Shown: piece by piece, positions 1-8,084 of the stretch
Layout: each line of letters starts with the position of its first letter
Numbering within the stretch: the first letter of the stretch is position 1
DNA from: Pseudomonadota bacterium
Lineage (GTDB): Bacteria > Bdellovibrionota_C > UBA2361 > SZUA-149 > DAOLCO01
DNA length: 52,900 bases
Reading direction: 5' to 3'
Assembly (NCBI GenBank): GCA_027487795.1
Contig: JAIYCX010000005.1
Location: 1 to 52,900, forward strand
Position numbers and translations under genes: made by a program
The notes under the pieces: generated by a model
What the model was told of the DNA's origin: nothing
Seen by the model: the letters and a program-made list of their open reading frames with translations, nothing else
Databases searched by the model: none

Positions 1-63
1 GGCACGCATCTTATAAATCTCTTGACGCTCCTCTAGCGTTAAGTGAGTTACGTTTTTTTTCAT
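1..63 (-). CDS. IS30-family transposase, N-terminal fragment running off the window
   Basis: Read on the minus strand from the ATG at 63-61, the first 21 codons give MKKNVTHLTLEERQEIYKMR followed by A. This is the N-terminal signature of IS30-family transposases (hxLTxEERxxIYxLxxxG), which opens the helix-turn-helix that binds the element's inverted repeats. The rest of the gene lies outside the window. No inverted repeat could be defined because only one end is visible. The interrupted-looking reading frame just to the right (110 onward) fits an insertion boundary near position 100. The family call rests on a short stretch, so it is moderately sure. Confidence 0.6.
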   Translation of the reverse strand, partial: MKKNVTHLTLEERQEIYKMRA

Positions 64-64
64 A

Positions 65-105
65 AACACCTAAGATGATTATTCTTCTTAGGTGTTGCTT
101 TTTAT
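65..105 (+). terminator. Hairpin with T-tract next to the IS30-like start
   Basis: An 11-bp perfect stem (65-75 with 86-96, starting AACACCTAAGA) encloses a 10-nt loop and is followed by GCTTTTTATTT. It has the form of an intrinsic terminator on the plus strand. It lies directly upstream of the minus-strand transposase start, where a hairpin could also stop read-through transcription into the element or form part of the element's end. Confidence 0.55.
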
Positions 106-304
106 TTGAAAAAGTACCGTTAAAACTGGTCATCATTCCGTAATTGAAAAATTTGGTCTGCCAAAATCTATACTTAGTTTTGATCGTAGCTCCACAAAGT
201 GTCATGTTTCTTATGAGGGCAACAGAATTGAATCCATCTCTCTTAGTCCACATTATACTAGTCCTTTACAACTTGCTATAGAAGTAGGAAAAAGTAGATT
301 TGGA

Positions 305-1348
305 ATGGAGGGTAAGCAATCAAGTGATTATGCACAGATCACTGATCTTTCGAGCGCTCAAGCTTGGATAAGAACTTATTTTCCAGTTATTCGTAATCCA
401 AAAACTTTAACTGTTAGTTCTGATAGTTACGACTGGGAAGTTTTTCTTGGGTCTGAAAATGAAGAAAAAATGAATCCCTTAACCTTACTCATTAAACACT
501 TTGGATTTGAAGTATTCAGGGGGTTATTAAAGGATGAGTTAGTAGAAATTGCTAAAGGCACAGATGCAAATATTCAAAAACTTGCATCTGATCATTTTTC
601 TACTTTCTTTAAAATTATTGAAATACAAAATTGTAAGTTTTATGCACCATTAATTACGGATACGAATAATGCGCAACTTGTTCAGTTCTATGGTTCAATG
701 AAAAGAGATCCAGCAACTCTTCGATCTCTAGATTATTTATCTAGTATCATGGGTGAAGTTCCTACTTCGGAGTCATACTCTTCTTATCATGTTCCAGAGA
801 TTATTAAATACTTTGAAGCTCTTGGAGATACTATATTGGCACATGATTTAAAGTCAGACAGAAGTAGTATGAGATTCGAACCTGCTGGTCTATCTAAAAC
901 ATTGCAAATTGGAGATTCAAAAAAAGTTGCGGAAGAAGATAAAAAACTGCTTGCTGCTGATTGGGAATTCAGCTTTCATACCTTCTGTGAATCGTTTTCT
1001 GGAGGTGCAGTTTCCTATTCTCGTGAAAAGGATTCTGAGGGTCGTTTTATGCTAACACAGAGAACGAGTTCAGGTTTGGAATATATTAGAACCTGGAGTT
1101 ATTGTTGCATACCAGAGAATAGTATTTTTGTAGTCAAATTAATGATACTAAGGGATAAAGATGGAGCTGTCAAAGACTCTAAAATTGAGTTTCGAAAGTT
1201 CATAGGCAATCCAGATAAAATCGAATGGGAAGAAATTACTGGAGTTTCTTTTGCTGATTTGATTCTGTTTATTCCTTACGACTACAAGAGTGGTCAGCAA
1301 AATTACGTTTATCTTGGGCGAAAATTGGAGAAGGCAATTGAAAAATAA
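305..1348 (+). CDS. Unknown protein, probably truncated at the 5' end
   Basis: The protein is 347 residues from the first available ATG and I do not recognise it. It is soluble-looking, has no signal peptide or membrane segment and shows no known catalytic motif. The same frame stays open upstream from position 110 to 304 without ATG, GTG or TTG. It reads like real protein there (for example KFGLPKSILSFDRSS and SPHYTSPLQLAIEVGKSRFG). There is no ribosome binding site at 305. The simplest reading is that the true start lay further left and was removed when the IS30-like element inserted near position 100. The gene may therefore be a pseudogene, or it may be expressed from the ATG at 305. Confidence 0.55.
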   Translation: MEGKQSSDYAQITDLSSAQAWIRTYFPVIRNPKTLTVSSDSYDWEVFLGSENEEKMNPLTLLIKHFGFEVFRGLLKDELVEIAKGTDANIQKLASDHFSTFFKIIEIQNCKFYAPLITDTNNAQLVQFYGSMKRDPATLRSLDYLSSIMGEVPTSESYSSYHVPEIIKYFEALGDTILAHDLKSDRSSMRFEPAGLSKTLQIGDSKKVAEEDKKLLAADWEFSFHTFCESFSGGAVSYSREKDSEGRFMLTQRTSSGLEYIRTWSYCCIPENSIFVVKLMILRDKDGAVKDSKIEFRKFIGNPDKIEWEEITGVSFADLILFIPYDYKSGQQNYVYLGRKLEKAIEK

Positions 1349-1400
1349 GATGAAACGATTTAAGTATTGTTTCAACTGATAGCTTAAATTACGTTTTAAT

Positions 1401-1433
1401 TCAGATGTCCCTTAAAATAATAGGGACATCTGA
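1401..1433 (+). terminator. Strong hairpin downstream of the truncated gene
   Basis: A perfect 12-bp stem (TCAGATGTCCCT at 1401-1412 with its complement at 1422-1433) encloses a 9-nt loop, about 50 bp after the stop codon. There is no clear T-tract after it, so it may slow or stop transcription inefficiently, or stabilise the 3' end of the message. Confidence 0.45.
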
Positions 1434-1508
1434 TTCGGCAGTATCGCAAAATGTTTTTATCTTCAGCTTTTTTTAAATTATTTATTTGGGTAGAAGAGGA
1501 TTAATTCG

Positions 1509-1551
1509 TCCACAGAAAAAGAGAATTTGGTGATTAATCTTTTTGTGTGGA
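1509..1551 (+). promoter_or_regulatory. Leader hairpin upstream of the 1589 gene
   Basis: A 13-bp stem with one mismatch (TCCACAGAAAAAG at 1509-1521 with CTTTTTGTGTGGA at 1539-1551) lies just upstream of the Shine-Dalgarno sequence AGGAGG at 1573-1578. It may be a regulatory leader or a processing site. No known riboswitch class is recognisable. Confidence 0.35.
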
Positions 1552-1588
1552 TTTGAAGATGTTTCTTTTTTTAGGAGGTTTTTTTACT

Positions 1589-2176
1589 ATGTCGATGATG
1601 ACTACTTTGACTCAAGAACTCTCTGCAAGGATTATAGAATTGTTAGACCTTGAGTTTGCGCCAGTAATGTTAATACATGGCTGTGGTATCAATACTAATA
1701 CTTTTGTTCGAGGAAGTAATGATCTTCCGGGCCCTATTTTGGATCAAATAGTAGGTCGTGGGTATAGTACTCTTAGGACTGAGGATACTGTAGTTCTTGA
1801 AACTGAATTAGGTGGTCATGTTCAGGCTTTTGGCGCTGCCGCAGTTCTCAGAAAGAGAAAGTCGAGTACCTCGGGACCATTAGTGATTGATCTCAATGAT
1901 GTGAAAAAAACATCTTTGACTCAGGGGTTGGATCATATGTTAAATTTAGTAATTGGTACCGATGGACTTATAGAATCGTCCCAAGAGATAGAGTCAGGAA
2001 GAAGTACTATTATTATTTTAGTAGCTAGTCCTAGAGATGGAAAAAACGACTGTCCGTTTGCTAAACGACTTATGGACGGAGTTAAACGACACTATTCAAG
2101 GTTTAAATTTAGAGATATTGAACCCTTTGAGGATGATTTCTTCCTCTATCAAGGTCTGTTTGGTATTCAAAGCTAA
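1589..2176 (+). CDS. Unknown conserved-looking cytoplasmic protein
   Basis: The protein is 195 residues long if started at the ATG at 1589, chosen because a perfect AGGAGG lies 10 bases upstream. An in-frame GTG at 1547 has no such site. No known domain is recognised. It begins with a helical segment (TLTQELSARIIELLDLEF) followed by alternating hydrophobic strands and a glycine-rich middle (ELGGHVQAFGAAAVLRKRK). There is no signal peptide or membrane segment. The gene stands alone, with a hairpin before it and an intrinsic terminator after it, so it is probably a single-gene transcript. The function is unknown. Confidence 0.6.
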   Translation: MSMMTTLTQELSARIIELLDLEFAPVMLIHGCGINTNTFVRGSNDLPGPILDQIVGRGYSTLRTEDTVVLETELGGHVQAFGAAAVLRKRKSSTSGPLVIDLNDVKKTSLTQGLDHMLNLVIGTDGLIESSQEIESGRSTIIILVASPRDGKNDCPFAKRLMDGVKRHYSRFKFRDIEPFEDDFFLYQGLFGIQS

Positions 2177-2214
2177 CTAAGTTTCGCATCGTAGTATTTT
2201 GCTAAATTTACTTC

Positions 2215-2252
2215 GGGCTTCAGGGTTTTAAATCTTCAAGCCCACTTTTTTA
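2215..2252 (+). terminator. Intrinsic terminator after the 1589 gene
   Basis: A 6-bp GC-rich stem (GGGCTT at 2215-2220 with AAGCCC at 2238-2243) is followed by ACTTTTTTAC. It lies about 40 bp past the stop codon. Confidence 0.6.
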
Positions 2253-2352
2253 CTTAAATAAAATTTAGTAAACTAACCTTAATTTCTCTAGCCTAGATTA
2301 GATAAAACAAATATCATAACTCAATTAAAATAATAAAATAAAATACCTCTTC

Positions 2353-3435
2353 ATGTTTCACGGAAATACATTCGGCACCCTTTTTAAAACTACTACTTTC
2401 GGAGAAAGTCACGGTGAAGCTCTTGGTGTGATAGTTGACGGATGTCCATCTTTACTGAAATTAGATTTAGATAAAATTAGACATGAACTTAATCGCAGAA
2501 AACCGGGACAATCTAAGTTAGTTTCCCCAAGAAAAGAAGATGATGAATTTGAAATACTAAGTGGTGTCTTTGAAGGCCTGACTACAGGTGTGCCCATTGC
2601 GGCAATATTTAGAAATATAGATGCGAAGTCAAAAGATTACAGTAATATCAAAGATATGTTCAGACCAGGGCATGCTGACTTTACATACTTTAAAAAGTAC
2701 GAGCATAGAGACTACCGCGGTGGTGGAAGGTCTTCAGCTAGGGAAACAATAAGTAGAGTTTTTGCTGGTGCCATAGCGAGGCAGATTTTAGAAAAGTTTG
2801 GAATTAAAATTGTTGGCGGCCTTACACAGGTTGGAACTATTAAAGCTGATAAAAGAGTTTGGGAGTTTGTAGAAGATAGTCCTGTTCGCTCAACTGATCC
2901 AGAAGTAGCTGAGCAAATGATTTCAGCAATTGAAGAGGCAAGAAAAAATAGAGATTCAGTTGGAGGAATTGTAGAAGTACGAGCACTGGGAATGGTACCA
3001 GGTCTAGGAGATCCTGTTTTTTCAAGATTAGATGCGCTGATTGCAGGAGCTATGTTTTCTATGCCGGCCGTAAAAGGAGTAGAGATCGGTGATGGGTTTC
3101 AGTTAGTATCTATGCTTGGTAGCGAGTCAAATGATGAAATGACTAATAATGGATTTAAGTCTAATCGACACGGTGGTATCTTAGGCGGAATTTCTAGCGG
3201 AGAAGAGATAGTTGTTAAGATTGCAATTAAACCAACTTCTTCACTACCAAAAGAACAAGATACTATTAATATAGCAGGTGAGAATGTGATTGCAGTGACC
3301 AAAGGTAGACATGATCCATGTGTTGCAATTCGAGCAGTGCCAATTTGTGAAGCAATGTTATCTTTGGTTTTAGTTGATAGACTAATATCTCAGCTAGGTG
3401 ATGAAGCAGTAAGAAATAAAATAAGAGCGAACTAA
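2353..3435 (+). CDS. aroC: Chorismate synthase
   Basis: This enzyme converts 5-enolpyruvylshikimate-3-phosphate to chorismate, the last step of the shikimate pathway, in the cytosol and with reduced FMN as cofactor. At 360 residues it has the usual full length. Family signatures are visible: GESHGEALG near residue 18, RPGHAD near 103, YEHRDYRGGGRSSARET near 117-132 and KGRHDPC near 316. Its stop codon overlaps the start of mpl by one base (TAATG), so the two are translationally coupled. It is the first gene of a long co-directional run. The 5' leader is AT-rich with no strong Shine-Dalgarno sequence. Confidence 0.97.
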   Translation: MFHGNTFGTLFKTTTFGESHGEALGVIVDGCPSLLKLDLDKIRHELNRRKPGQSKLVSPRKEDDEFEILSGVFEGLTTGVPIAAIFRNIDAKSKDYSNIKDMFRPGHADFTYFKKYEHRDYRGGGRSSARETISRVFAGAIARQILEKFGIKIVGGLTQVGTIKADKRVWEFVEDSPVRSTDPEVAEQMISAIEEARKNRDSVGGIVEVRALGMVPGLGDPVFSRLDALIAGAMFSMPAVKGVEIGDGFQLVSMLGSESNDEMTNNGFKSNRHGGILGGISSGEEIVVKIAIKPTSSLPKEQDTINIAGENVIAVTKGRHDPCVAIRAVPICEAMLSLVLVDRLISQLGDEAVRNKIRAN

Positions 3436-4994
3436 TGGAGATAGAAAGAGAGTTTTCAGAAAATTCTAAATTAAGAATAAATTTTGTAAAAAATCTTACA
3501 AAGGGATCTAGGGTACATATTAGTGGAATTTGTGGAACAGGTACTGGTTCGATTCTAGTACTATTAAAGTCCCTAGGTTTTTATGTCTCAGGAAGTGATA
3601 AAGCTTTTTACCCTCCTATGGGAGAAGTTGTTCGACAATATGCAGATAAGGTTTATGAAGGTTATAGTTCATCAAATCTAGAATCAAAGCCAGATCTAGT
3701 AGTTATAGGTAATGCTCTTAGTCGAAACAATCCTGAAAGTGAGTATGTGTTTGAGAATAAAATTCCATTTTGTTCAATGCCGGAGTTACTTTCTGCTCTT
3801 TTGATAGGAGATCATGAAGATGTTGGTACTTCTGTAGTAGTCTCAGGAACTCACGGAAAAACTACTACTACTAGTTTAATTGCATCTATCTTAACATCAG
3901 CTGGACTAGAACCTGGTTATTTTATCGGAGGTGTTCCTACAGGAGAGGTTCTTACTACTTCTATAAAGACTGCAGGTCTCAATATTAAACCTCAGGATAG
4001 AGTTGTTGTATTAGAAGGCGATGAATATGATAGTGCATGGTTCTCTAAGTATTCAAAGTTTCATAGCTACCGACCAGATGTATTAGTTATTACTAATATA
4101 GATTTTGATCACGGTGATATTTTTAATACCATAGAAGATATTAAATTAGAGTTTTCCAAACTTATAAAAAGACTTCCATCTTCCGGATTAGTAGTCTGCT
4201 GTACTGATCATGAAAATGTTAGAGATGTTGTAGATAATGCTATTTCTCAGATGTCTACACCTCCTAAAATTATTAGTTACGGAGAAACAAATAATCCTAG
4301 TTTACTTCTTCAAAATAGAAGTTTTAAAAGAAGTACAAGTAATTCAAAATTCAGCGAAGCTATTCAAGAAATAGAAATTTTATATAATAATAAAAAAATA
4401 ATTCTAGAAACTACTCTAACTGGTAAGCATAATGCTCTAAATATTATTGCTGCTTATGCAGTAGCTAGTCATTTAGGTATTACGGAATCAGAAGTTAACA
4501 AGGCTTTACTAAAGTTTTCACCAATTAAGAGGCGTCAGCAAAAGATCTTTGAATCAAAAGATTATATTTTAATAGAGGATTTTGCCCATCATCCAGAAGA
4601 GGTTAAAACGACAATCTCTGGTATAAAGGAGAGTTATTCACCTAAGAGACTTCTTGCTATTTTTGAGCCTAGGTCTAATACCTCAAGAAAAGCATTTTTC
4701 CTTGAACAGTATAAACAAGCTTTCCTTGATGCTGATGTAGTTTTTATAAAGGAAGTTGATTTAGCCTCTAGTGGTTATCAGGGTCTAGCTAAAGATGTAG
4801 AAGCTTTAAATGTAGAAGAATTAAAACAATCACTGGTTAGTTTAGGTAAAATTGTTTATACAAGTAGCTCTGTATTGGAGCTAGAAAAAATGATTACTAA
4901 TGAGATTACTAGCGGTGATCTTTTATTAGTTATGTCAAATGGTGATTTTGGCGGATTACCTAAAAATCTAAGTACAATTCTCCATAATAAATAG
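3435..4994 (+). CDS. mpl: UDP-N-acetylmuramate:L-Ala-gamma-D-Glu-meso-DAP ligase
   Basis: Mpl joins recycled tripeptide L-Ala-gamma-D-Glu-meso-DAP to UDP-MurNAc, so it salvages murein peptide in the cytosol. The protein belongs to the Mur ligase family. Visible features are the N-terminal HISGICGTGTGSI (about 28-40) and GSD, the ATP P-loop GTHGKTTTT at 138-146, GDEYDSAWFSKYSKF near 195, DFAHHPEEVKTT in the C-terminal domain and NGDFGGLP near the end. GDEYD...SKF, DFAHHP and the terminal GG motif fit Mpl better than MurC. It is 519 residues, longer than the roughly 457 of E. coli Mpl. It overlaps aroC by one base and is followed 26 bp later by an ABC transporter module. Its presence implies meso-DAP peptidoglycan and a recycling route. 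Confidence 0.93.
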   Translation: MEIEREFSENSKLRINFVKNLTKGSRVHISGICGTGTGSILVLLKSLGFYVSGSDKAFYPPMGEVVRQYADKVYEGYSSSNLESKPDLVVIGNALSRNNPESEYVFENKIPFCSMPELLSALLIGDHEDVGTSVVVSGTHGKTTTTSLIASILTSAGLEPGYFIGGVPTGEVLTTSIKTAGLNIKPQDRVVVLEGDEYDSAWFSKYSKFHSYRPDVLVITNIDFDHGDIFNTIEDIKLEFSKLIKRLPSSGLVVCCTDHENVRDVVDNAISQMSTPPKIISYGETNNPSLLLQNRSFKRSTSNSKFSEAIQEIEILYNNKKIILETTLTGKHNALNIIAAYAVASHLGITESEVNKALLKFSPIKRRQQKIFESKDYILIEDFAHHPEEVKTTISGIKESYSPKRLLAIFEPRSNTSRKAFFLEQYKQAFLDADVVFIKEVDLASSGYQGLAKDVEALNVEELKQSLVSLGKIVYTSSSVLELEKMITNEITSGDLLLVMSNGDFGGLPKNLSTILHNK

Positions 4995-5020
4995 TATTGT
5001 TCCAGATGACTTTCTAAAAA

Positions 5021-5743
5021 ATGATAGAAGCAAAAAATATTAGTAAAAAGATTAGAGAACATGAGATATTATCTAATGTTAACTTTTCTATTCCTGCTGG
5101 ACAGCTAGTAGGTTTTCTTGGTCCTAATGGAGCAGGGAAAAGCACTACTATGAAAATTCTAACTTCTTATATAGAACCAACTGAAGGGGAAGTTCTTATA
5201 AGTGGTTCTAGTGTTAGAGATAATTTAGAAATAAAAGCACTTGTTGGATACCTTCCAGAAAAACCACCACTGTATAGTGATTTAAAAATACCAAAGTATT
5301 TAGAATTAGTTTTAAAACTAAAACAGGTGAACGGTAGATCATTAAGCAATTCTGAAATTAAAGAAAAAATAGATGAAGTAATTTCAAAATGTAGACTTCA
5401 AAGCGTAGTCGATAAGTACTCCTATATGCTCTCTAAGGGCTATAAACAAAAACTTGGTCTAGCAGGGGCGTTAATCTCTAATCCTAAAGTTTTAATTTTA
5501 GATGAGCCTACAAGTGGCCTTGATCCTGCTGAAGTGGTGGAGATTAGAGAATTAATATCTGGACTTAAAGGAAGTACAACGATTATTTTCAGCACTCATA
5601 TTCTTCAAGAAGTTAAACAAATCTGTGACAGAATTTTAATTCTTGTAAAAGGAAAAATTGTTCATGATCAAGATATCAGCGATAAAGCAATAAGCTTAAA
5701 CCTAGAAAGCATATTCCTAGATGCTATAGAGAAACATTCATAA
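5021..5743 (+). CDS. ABC transporter ATP-binding protein, GldA-like
   Basis: This 240-residue ATPase has Walker A GPNGAGKST at 34-42, Walker B VLILDEPTSGLDP around 157-169 and a switch histidine in FSTHILQE. The signature motif is LSKGYKQKLG instead of LSGGQ. That variant is typical of the GldA/NosF-like group of ABC-2 exporters. The next genes encode an ABC-2 permease, a GldG-like protein and a DUF4340 protein, a module found in many Gram-negative bacteria. In Bacteroidetes the related GldAFG proteins are linked to gliding, but outside that group the substrate is generally unknown. The neighbouring mpl and PBP1A genes suggest an envelope role, which is inference only. Confidence 0.88.
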   Translation: MIEAKNISKKIREHEILSNVNFSIPAGQLVGFLGPNGAGKSTTMKILTSYIEPTEGEVLISGSSVRDNLEIKALVGYLPEKPPLYSDLKIPKYLELVLKLKQVNGRSLSNSEIKEKIDEVISKCRLQSVVDKYSYMLSKGYKQKLGLAGALISNPKVLILDEPTSGLDPAEVVEIRELISGLKGSTTIIFSTHILQEVKQICDRILILVKGKIVHDQDISDKAISLNLESIFLDAIEKHS

Positions 5744-5754
5744 CATCAATTATT

Positions 5755-6543
5755 ATGTCTTACAGAAAGCTTTTTAGAGATACTAATTTAATAGCAAAGA
5801 AAGATTTTCTTTCGTCTCTAAATTCTCCAGTTTTATATTCTCTAACTTCAATGTATTTGTTCTTAAGTGGCTTTTTCTTTTTTTCCTACTTAAAAGTTTT
5901 TAACCCACTTCAAAAAATAGCAGCATTCTCTGAACAAGAACCTTTAAGTATAAATTCTTCTGTCATTATTCCATTATACGATGCTCAGGTAATGCTTATT
6001 CTCTTATTGCTTCCCATGATAACAGCCAAAAGTTTTTCAGATGAGAGAAGAGGTGGCACTATGGAATTATTATTAACTCTTCCTATCTGTAATATTTCTA
6101 TAATACTCGGTAAGTGGTTAGGGGTCGTATATCAAGTTTCGATAATGATATTATTAGGCTTCTTATTTCCTCTGTCGTTATGTTTTTTAAGTGATCCTGA
6201 GATTCTACCAGTTTTTTCGGGTCTACTAGGTTTGTTTTTAGTATCAGTAGTACTTTCTTCTTTAGGTATTTTATTTTCATCTATAACTAGAAGTTTTGTA
6301 ACAGCTTCAACACTAACTTTGTTCGTAAGTTTACTTTGGTTTATGCTCGATATTCCTTTTGAAAATCTTGATATATCATTTAGTGGTTTGATTGAAGATT
6401 TCAGTCTTTCTAAGCATTCTAATTTATTAGCCAAGGGTTTAATTTCTAGTTTAACTATTTATATACTTTTATTTGTATCGTTTCTTGCGATCCAATTATC
6501 AGTAATGAAATTTTCTAATCGTAGCAAAACTCAGGATGAATAA
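5755..6543 (+). CDS. ABC-2 type permease, GldF-like
   Basis: This 262-residue integral membrane protein has about six hydrophobic segments (for example around residues 25-47, 73-90, 118-145, 150-180, 188-205 and 230-252). The sequence FSDERRGGTMELLLTLPI near residue 95 is the hallmark of ABC-2/GldF permeases. It starts 12 bp after the ATPase and its stop is directly followed by the GTG of the next gene, so the module is certainly co-transcribed. It should form the membrane channel of the transporter with the ATPase at 5021. The substrate is not evident from sequence. Confidence 0.85.
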   Translation: MSYRKLFRDTNLIAKKDFLSSLNSPVLYSLTSMYLFLSGFFFFSYLKVFNPLQKIAAFSEQEPLSINSSVIIPLYDAQVMLILLLLPMITAKSFSDERRGGTMELLLTLPICNISIILGKWLGVVYQVSIMILLGFLFPLSLCFLSDPEILPVFSGLLGLFLVSVVLSSLGILFSSITRSFVTASTLTLFVSLLWFMLDIPFENLDISFSGLIEDFSLSKHSNLLAKGLISSLTIYILLFVSFLAIQLSVMKFSNRSKTQDE

Positions 6544-8079
6544 GTGAGTAAAAAAGAACCAAGTGCTATCAGATCGTTTTTTTTCTTAGCAAGTCTCGCA
6601 TTATTTATAGTTGGAGTGCTATGCTCCATACTTATCTCTGGTGAATTAATTTGGATAGCATATGCTCATTTCGCTGGAGCAGTAATATTACTAATTTTAT
6701 TTTTACTTAACGGTGGAGTTTCTAGTCTTAAGAAGAATAAAATTTCTAACTATTCTTTTTTCTTCAGTTTTATATATTTTGTTTTAATTATTAGCGTAGG
6801 GCTAGTTGGCTATAATATAGTTAGGGAGCATTTTAATGTCATATATGACCCTACAGAATTTCAAGCTTATTCTTTATCCAGTGATACAAAAAAAATTATT
6901 TCTGATCTTAAAGAAGAAGTAAATATTAGAGTATTCTCAGTTGGTGGGGTAGTACCCAAGGAAATAAGCGATGTTCTAGATCGTTATGTTAGAGATTCGG
7001 CTAAAATTTCTTGGAAAGCTATCGATACAGATAAAAATGCAACTCTAGTAGAGGCTTTGGGAATTAGTGAAAAAGATACTTTATATATAAACTTTAAAGA
7101 TAAAGATGATAAGGGAATAAAGGTATCAAGAGTAGTAAATGAGGAGACTGTTACTAACGGTTTAAGAAAGTTACTTCAGGGAAAAGCTGTAAAACTTTAC
7201 GCTGTAACAGGTCACGGAGAAGGAGATCTTTGGAATAAGGCTGAAGGTGGTTTTCTTTTTTTTAAAGAGGCTTTGGAAGGCGAAGGTTATAGCATCGCTA
7301 GAATAACTTTATCTGATTTGGATAAAATTGATCCTAAAAGTGCATGTTTGTTAATGATGTCACCAAGAAATACCATACTACCACTTGAGTTAGATAGCTT
7401 AAATCATTTTTTACAGTCCGGTGGTAAGTTAGTTTCATTCTTAGAGCAAAATACTTCAGCAGACTATATTTCATTTTTAGAAGAGCAGGGTTTTAGACTT
7501 CCTAATTCTTTAATAGTTGGTAAAGAAATGCTGAACTTCAAGGAAGCTCAGTTAGGGGTACAGCCAATAATCGATCAGTATGCAAGTCATCCAGCTATTC
7601 TTAATTTTAAGCAATCTATAATTTTAAGCACAGCAAGGCCGGTATTAAAAAAAGAAATGTCCGATGATGTCTCGGAGTTGGCTTTTAGTGCGGAGGAAAG
7701 TTGGGCAGAAACGAACTTAGAAGAACTAGTTTCAAAAACTCCTAAGGCTGTTAAGGAGGCGAGTGATATTTTAGGGCCTGTATCAATTGCCGCTGTAAAA
7801 GATCAAATAAATACAAAATCTCGTAGCCTAGTAATAGGGGATATAGATTTTGTAGCTAATATAAATCTTAGGCAGCTATTTAATAGAGATTTTGCGCTAA
7901 ATTTAGTTAACTGGACTAATGGTGAGGACTCTACAGTTGTTATAAGGGCTTCTACACTAAGGGAGTCTCAGAAAGTCATACCTCCTAATGTATTTAATGT
8001 TTTATTTATAGCCTTGGGTATCATTTTACCGGAGGCTATTATATTATTTGGTGCTTATCTTTGGAGTAAAAGACATTAG
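6544..8079 (+). CDS. GldG-like ABC-associated membrane protein
   Basis: The 511-residue protein starts with GTG immediately after the permease stop. Three hydrophobic segments occupy the N-terminus (about 10-33, 37-56 and 66-90). A large extracytoplasmic region of about 380 residues follows, then a C-terminal membrane segment near 485-505 and a basic end (LWSKRH). The layout and the pattern YxLSxxTKKIISDLKEEVNIRVF, then YAVTGHGEGDL, then GGKLVSFLEQ match the ABC-type uncharacterised transport domain of GldG/PF09822 proteins. That domain probably works as a periplasmic partner of the permease. Family membership is well supported, while the molecular role is unknown for the family. Confidence 0.8.
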   Translation: MSKKEPSAIRSFFFLASLALFIVGVLCSILISGELIWIAYAHFAGAVILLILFLLNGGVSSLKKNKISNYSFFFSFIYFVLIISVGLVGYNIVREHFNVIYDPTEFQAYSLSSDTKKIISDLKEEVNIRVFSVGGVVPKEISDVLDRYVRDSAKISWKAIDTDKNATLVEALGISEKDTLYINFKDKDDKGIKVSRVVNEETVTNGLRKLLQGKAVKLYAVTGHGEGDLWNKAEGGFLFFKEALEGEGYSIARITLSDLDKIDPKSACLLMMSPRNTILPLELDSLNHFLQSGGKLVSFLEQNTSADYISFLEEQGFRLPNSLIVGKEMLNFKEAQLGVQPIIDQYASHPAILNFKQSIILSTARPVLKKEMSDDVSELAFSAEESWAETNLEELVSKTPKAVKEASDILGPVSIAAVKDQINTKSRSLVIGDIDFVANINLRQLFNRDFALNLVNWTNGEDSTVVIRASTLRESQKVIPPNVFNVLFIALGIILPEAIILFGAYLWSKRH

Positions 8080-8084
8080 CCACC

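Noticed and set aside
11..253. 80-residue minus-strand reading frame at the left edge
   Set aside because: It overlaps both the IS30-like start and the open frame on the plus strand, and its sequence resembles no protein. The IS30 start in another frame explains the region better.
4856..5062. Minus-strand reading frames inside aroC, mpl, the ABC genes and others
   Set aside because: They lie opposite well-supported genes, lack ribosome binding sites and encode no recognisable protein, so they are antisense shadows.
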